Part shown: piece by piece, positions 4,541 to 7,303 of the stretch
Layout: each line of letters opens with the position of its first letter
Numbering within the stretch: position 1 is the first letter of the stretch
NCBI GenBank assembly: GCA_945872035.1
Contig: CAMBYA010000114.1
Span: 1 to 7,303, forward strand
Reading direction: 5' to 3'
Length of the DNA: 7,303 bases
Source: Rhizobium sp. Q54
Lineage (GTDB): Bacteria > Pseudomonadota > Alphaproteobacteria > SMXS01
Translations under genes and position numbers: made by a program
The notes under the pieces: model-generated
What the model was told of the DNA's origin: nothing
The model's input: only the letters and a program-made list of their open reading frames with translations
The model's database searches: none

Positions 4541-5287
4541 CAATCCATCCACGTAAATCCGTTCGCCCGTGACATAGCTGTTCTGCTCCGACACCAGCCA
4601 ACGCACCACATTGGACAGGTCCTCCGGCTGGCACACGCGGCCGAACGGGGCCGTTGCGTCGGCGTCGCGCGGGTCGTTGACGCCGCGGGCCTTCAGCAGG
4701 CGCCGGCCCATGTCGGTCTCGACCACGCCCGGGGCGACCACGTTGACGCGGATGTTGTTGGCGCGCTCTTCCTTGGCGACGCCGAAGGCGAGGGCCTCGA
4801 TGCTGGCCTTGCCGACATTGTAGGGCGCGCCGTTGGCCATCCAGCGGCGCGTGGCGGCCGAGGACACCATGATGATGTCGCCGCGCGGACGCTTGCGCAG
4901 GTGCGGGATCACTTCGTGGGTGGCGTAGAAGGTGCCGAAGGCGTGGGTACGCACGACCTTCTCGAATTCCTCCGGGTCGGTGTCGGCGACCGAACGGCCC
5001 TTGCTGGCGATGCCGGCATTGTTCACGAGGATGTCGATCTGGCCGAAATCGGCGGCGACCTTCGCCACCATGTCGCGCACGGCGGCGTAATCGTCGACGC
5101 CGGCCTGGTAGATCTCGGCGCGAACACCGAGCGCGCGCACCTCGTCCAGCGTCTTGCGCGCCTCGTCCTCGTTGCCGCGGTAGTTGATGGCGAGGTCGGC
5201 GCCGTCCTGCGCCAGACCCAGCGCGATCCCCTTGCCGATTCCCCTGTTGCCGCCCGTGACAATGGCGACACGTCCCTTGAGTGACAT
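4529..5287 (-). CDS. FabG-like short-chain dehydrogenase/reductase
   Basis: A 252-residue classical SDR, soluble and NAD(P)-dependent, of the 3-oxoacyl-ACP reductase/glucose-dehydrogenase-like group. Seen in order: TGGNRGIGKG (11-20) nucleotide loop; NYRGNEDE (35-42), compatible with NADP binding; NNAG (89-92); S143 in VSSAATRRW; YNVGK with Y156 and K160; VNVVAPGVVETDM (181-193); and a C-terminal YVTGERIYVDGLAGV typical of the family. One departure is that the position usually held by the catalytic asparagine is histidine (H115 in RTHAFGTF), a change seen in some active SDR groups. The start has a strong GGAGG six bases upstream. It lies between cysA and the convergent operon and is separated from cysA by 62 bases, so it may be an independent unit or read through from the cys genes. 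The substrate cannot be told from sequence. Confidence 0.87.
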   Translation of the reverse strand: MSLKGRVAIVTGGNRGIGKGIALGLAQDGADLAINYRGNEDEARKTLDEVRALGVRAEIYQAGVDDYAAVRDMVAKVAADFGQIDILVNNAGIASKGRSVADTDPEEFEKVVRTHAFGTFYATHEVIPHLRKRPRGDIIMVSSAATRRWMANGAPYNVGKASIEALAFGVAKEERANNIRVNVVAPGVVETDMGRRLLKARGVNDPRDADATAPFGRVCQPEDLSNVVRWLVSEQNSYVTGERIYVDGLAGV

Positions 5288-5349
5288 GCTGATCCTCCCT
5301 GTTCAGGGCGGATGATAGCAGCGTTTGCGCGGGAGGCTATGCCCGCAGG

Positions 5350-6426
5350 CTAGTTGAACTGCGGGAACACCCGGGCGTTGGTGGCGCGCACGAACAGGCC
5401 CGAATTGACCTGGACCTCGCCCGCCTCGAAGAAGGCGCGCGGCACCTCCACCTGGATCGGCATGTCGTAGCCCTCGACCGCCAGCTCGACGCGGATGGCG
5501 CCGCCGAACGGGAACACGGCGCGGACGATGGCGGGAATGCCCACGGCATGCTCGCGCGACAGCAGCTCGATCTCGTGGGTGCGGACATAGGCGATGGCGG
5601 GTCCGTGGCGGCGCTGCGGGCCTTCGCCAACGTCCGCGTCGGCCACCGGAAATTCGGTGCCCAGCACCTCGGCGATGCCGTCGTTCAGCGTGGTCTGGAA
5701 GGTGTTCACCGTGCCGAGGAACTCGCTGACGAACGCGGTTGCCGGGTCGTCATAGACTTCCACGGGTGTTCCGGCCTGCTCGATCTCGCCCTTGTTCATC
5801 ACCACGACGCGGTCGGCCAGCTCGAGCGCCTCCTCCTGGTCGTGGGTGACGAAGATGGTGGTCAGGCCCAGCCGGTCGTGCAGCTGGCGCAGCCAGCGGC
5901 GCAGCTCCTTGCGGACCTTGGCGTCGAGCGCGCCGAACGGCTCGTCGAGCAGCAGCACGCGCGGTTCGATGGCGAGCGCCCGTGCGAGCGCCACGCGCTG
6001 CCGCTGGCCGCCTGAAAGCTGCGACGGAAACCGGTTCTCCAGCCCGCCGAGCTGCACAAGGTCGAGCAGCTCGAGCGCGCGTTCGCGGATTTCGGCGCGG
6101 CTCGGCCGGGTCTTGCGCGGCCGGACCTTCAGGCCGAACCCCACATTGTTCAGCACCGTCATGTGGCGGAACAGGGCATAGGACTGGAACGCGAAGCCGA
6201 TGCGGCGCTCGCCCACCGACAGATTGGACACGTCCTCGCCGTCGAACAGGATCTGCCCCGACGACGGGTGCTCCAGGCCGGCGATGGACCGCAGCAGCGT
6301 GGTCTTGCCCGATCCGGACGGGCCGAGCAGGGCCACCAGCTCGCCGGAGCCGATTTCCAGCGATACGCCGCCCAGCGCCGGGAAGCGGTCGAACTGCTTG
6401 GTGATGTTCTTGATCGAAATATGCAC
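5350..6426 (-). CDS. cysA: Sulfate/thiosulfate ABC transporter ATP-binding protein CysA
   Basis: The ATPase of the CysPTWA importer, acting on the cytoplasmic face of the CysT/CysW pore. From the GTG at 6426 it has 358 residues. ABC motifs: Walker A GPSGSGKT (35-42), Q-loop Q81 in FAFQSYALF, signature LSGGQ (137-141), Walker B VLLLDEP (157-163), H-loop H195 in VTHDQEEA. The opening [19 protein letters not shown] and [18 protein letters not shown] (225-242) are CysA-like. A C-terminal regulatory TOBE-type domain follows (about 277-357, from [10 protein letters not shown]). The frame is open upstream to 6750, but that stretch is a shadow of cysW. GTG is preferred because AGGAA stands seven bases before it and the residues after it align with the family start. 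It begins ten bases after the cysW stop, so the two are co-transcribed. Molybdate-type ATPases are similar, but the cysW neighbour settles the assignment. Confidence 0.93.
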   Translation of the reverse strand: MHISIKNITKQFDRFPALGGVSLEIGSGELVALLGPSGSGKTTLLRSIAGLEHPSSGQILFDGEDVSNLSVGERRIGFAFQSYALFRHMTVLNNVGFGLKVRPRKTRPSRAEIRERALELLDLVQLGGLENRFPSQLSGGQRQRVALARALAIEPRVLLLDEPFGALDAKVRKELRRWLRQLHDRLGLTTIFVTHDQEEALELADRVVVMNKGEIEQAGTPVEVYDDPATAFVSEFLGTVNTFQTTLNDGIAEVLGTEFPVADADVGEGPQRRHGPAIAYVRTHEIELLSREHAVGIPAIVRAVFPFGGAIRVELAVEGYDMPIQVEVPRAFFEAGEVQVNSGLFVRATNARVFPQFN

Positions 6427-6436
6427 GCTGGGTTTC

Positions 6437-7303
6437 CTAGTGCCGGTGGCCTGAGGCCAGCTGGTTTCCGTAACGCCACTCGAGGACTGACTTGATTCCC
6501 AGTGTGACGAGGGCAAGGAGGGCGAGGACCGAAGCGACGGCAAAGGCGCCGACGAAACTATACTCATTGTAAAGGATCTCCACGTGCAGCGGCATGGTGT
6601 TGGTCTGGCCGCGGATGTGTCCGGAGACGACGGAAACGGCGCCGAATTCGCCGATGGCGCGGGCCGTGCACAGCAGGACCCCGTAGACCAGCGCCCAGCG
6701 CACATTGGGCAGGGTGACGTGCCAGAAGGTCTGCAGGCCGCTGGCGCCAAGGCTCAGCGCGGCTTCCTCGTCGGTGGTGCCCTGCTCCTGCATCAGCGGA
6801 ATCAGTTCGCGGGCCACGAACGGGAAGGTGACGAACATGGTGGCGAGCACCAGGCCGGGCAGCGCGAACAGAATCTGGATGTCGTGCGCCTGCAGCCAGG
6901 GGCTCAGTACTGAATGGGAGCCGAACAGCAGCACCCAGACCAGGCCGGAGATTACCGGCGAGACCGAGAACGGCAGGTCGATCAGCGAGATCAGCAGGTT
7001 CTTGCCGCGGAACTCGAACTTGGCGATGGCCCAGGACGCGGCCAGGCCGAACACGATGTTGAACGGTACGGCGATGACCGCGACCGTCAGCGTCAGGCGC
7101 ATGGCCGACAGCGCGTCCGGATCCTTCAGTGCCTCGAAATACGCGCCGGCGCCCTGGCGCAACGCCTCCACGAACACCAGGATCAGGGGCATGATCAGGA
7201 ACAGCGCCAGGAAGACGACGGCGATCAGGATCAGCGTCAGGCGGGTGAACGCGCCCTCGTTGACGGCGCTGCGCAGTCCGATCGGAACGCGGCCGAACAG
7301 ATT
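6437..7303 (-). CDS. cysW: Sulfate/thiosulfate ABC transporter permease CysW (5' end beyond the window)
   Basis: An inner-membrane permease subunit that forms the sulfate pore with CysT. An ATG at 7192 gives 251 residues, but the frame stays open without a stop to the right edge, and the extra 37 codons are CysW-like: a polar start, then a hydrophobic run continuous with [11 protein letters not shown] that forms the first helix. The true start is therefore beyond 7303, and 288 residues are visible, close to the full family length. Further helices are seen, as is the EAA loop contacting the ATPase ([11 protein letters not shown]...TLPNVR, visible residues about 179-202), and the CysW-typical stretches [19 protein letters not shown] and [12 protein letters not shown]. 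The short tail ends SGHRH. cysA follows after ten bases. By the usual order, cysT and a periplasmic binding protein gene should lie just outside the window to the right. Confidence 0.93.
   Translation of the reverse strand, partial: NLFGRVPIGLRSAVNEGAFTRLTLILIAVVFLALFLIMPLILVFVEALRQGAGAYFEALKDPDALSAMRLTLTVAVIAVPFNIVFGLAASWAIAKFEFRGKNLLISLIDLPFSVSPVISGLVWVLLFGSHSVLSPWLQAHDIQILFALPGLVLATMFVTFPFVARELIPLMQEQGTTDEEAALSLGASGLQTFWHVTLPNVRWALVYGVLLCTARAIGEFGAVSVVSGHIRGQTNTMPLHVEILYNEYSFVGAFAVASVLALLALVTLGIKSVLEWRYGNQLASGHRH

Noticed and set aside
5312..5317. TATCAT as a -10 for the minus-strand SDR
   Set aside because: No acceptable -35 lies 16-18 bases upstream, so an isolated -10-like hexamer is not enough.
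5329..5346. GCGGG...CCCGC hairpin after cysA as a terminator
   Set aside because: Five GC pairs with an 8-base loop and no T-run on the minus strand; too weak to call in GC-rich DNA.
6427..6750. N-terminal extension of CysA
   Set aside because: It is a Ser/Pro-rich antiphase reading of cysW; the GTG at 6426 fits the family start and has a Shine-Dalgarno.

Overview
The window is GC-rich (roughly two-thirds G+C by eye) and bacterial, with dense, often overlapping genes. Everything visible fits an alphaproteobacterium: an L33 N-terminus of the alphaproteobacterial type (MAKPTTIKIRL), a CysW/CysA sulfate transporter, a kappa-class GST/HCCA-isomerase homologue and a 26-bp intergenic palindrome of a kind common in that class. 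I cannot name the genus. No phage, IS, CRISPR, rRNA or tRNA was seen, and no stretch over 300 bases lacks a gene.

Layout. (1) 1-32, minus: the first codons of rpmG (L33), with a good promoter and Shine-Dalgarno. (2) 222-1804, plus: a two-gene NAD-salvage operon, pnuC then an HTH-less NadR-type NMN adenylyltransferase/ribosylnicotinamide kinase, joined by an ATGA overlap. An inverted repeat lies just upstream of the likely pnuC start. (3) 1837-2223, plus: a small multidrug resistance gene of the SugE/Gdx guanidinium-exporter type. Its leader folds into two hairpins with ACGA and ACGG tetraloops, the hallmark of a guanidine-II (mini-ykkC) riboswitch. (4) 2216-2623, minus: a small exported protein of unknown function whose signal peptide is partly built from a 21-bp tandem repeat. 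(5) 2745-4482, plus: a compact three-gene operon with overlapping stop/start codons, encoding a limonene-epoxide-hydrolase-like (NTF2-fold) protein, an atypical SDR and a DsbA-fold HCCA isomerase/GST-kappa homologue. (6) 4491-4540: a REP-like palindrome and a second dyad between convergent genes. (7) 4529-5287, minus: a FabG-like SDR. (8) 5350-7303, minus: cysA and most of cysW of a sulfate/thiosulfate ABC importer; cysT and a binding-protein gene would be expected beyond the right edge.

How the genes work together. PnuC would bring in nicotinamide riboside, and the NadR-like enzyme would phosphorylate and adenylylate it to NAD+. The riboswitch would raise Gdx production when guanidine accumulates. 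The three-gene operon looks like a small catabolic or detoxification module acting on an unknown epoxide, cyclic or aromatic substrate. CysW and CysA are the second permease and the ATPase of sulfate uptake. The strongest regulatory finding is the riboswitch, and the least characterised system is the 2745-4482 operon. In several genes (pnuC, sugE, the LEH-like gene, the exported protein, cysA) the longest open frame overstates the protein, and the starts given here were chosen from Shine-Dalgarno sites and family alignments recalled from memory.
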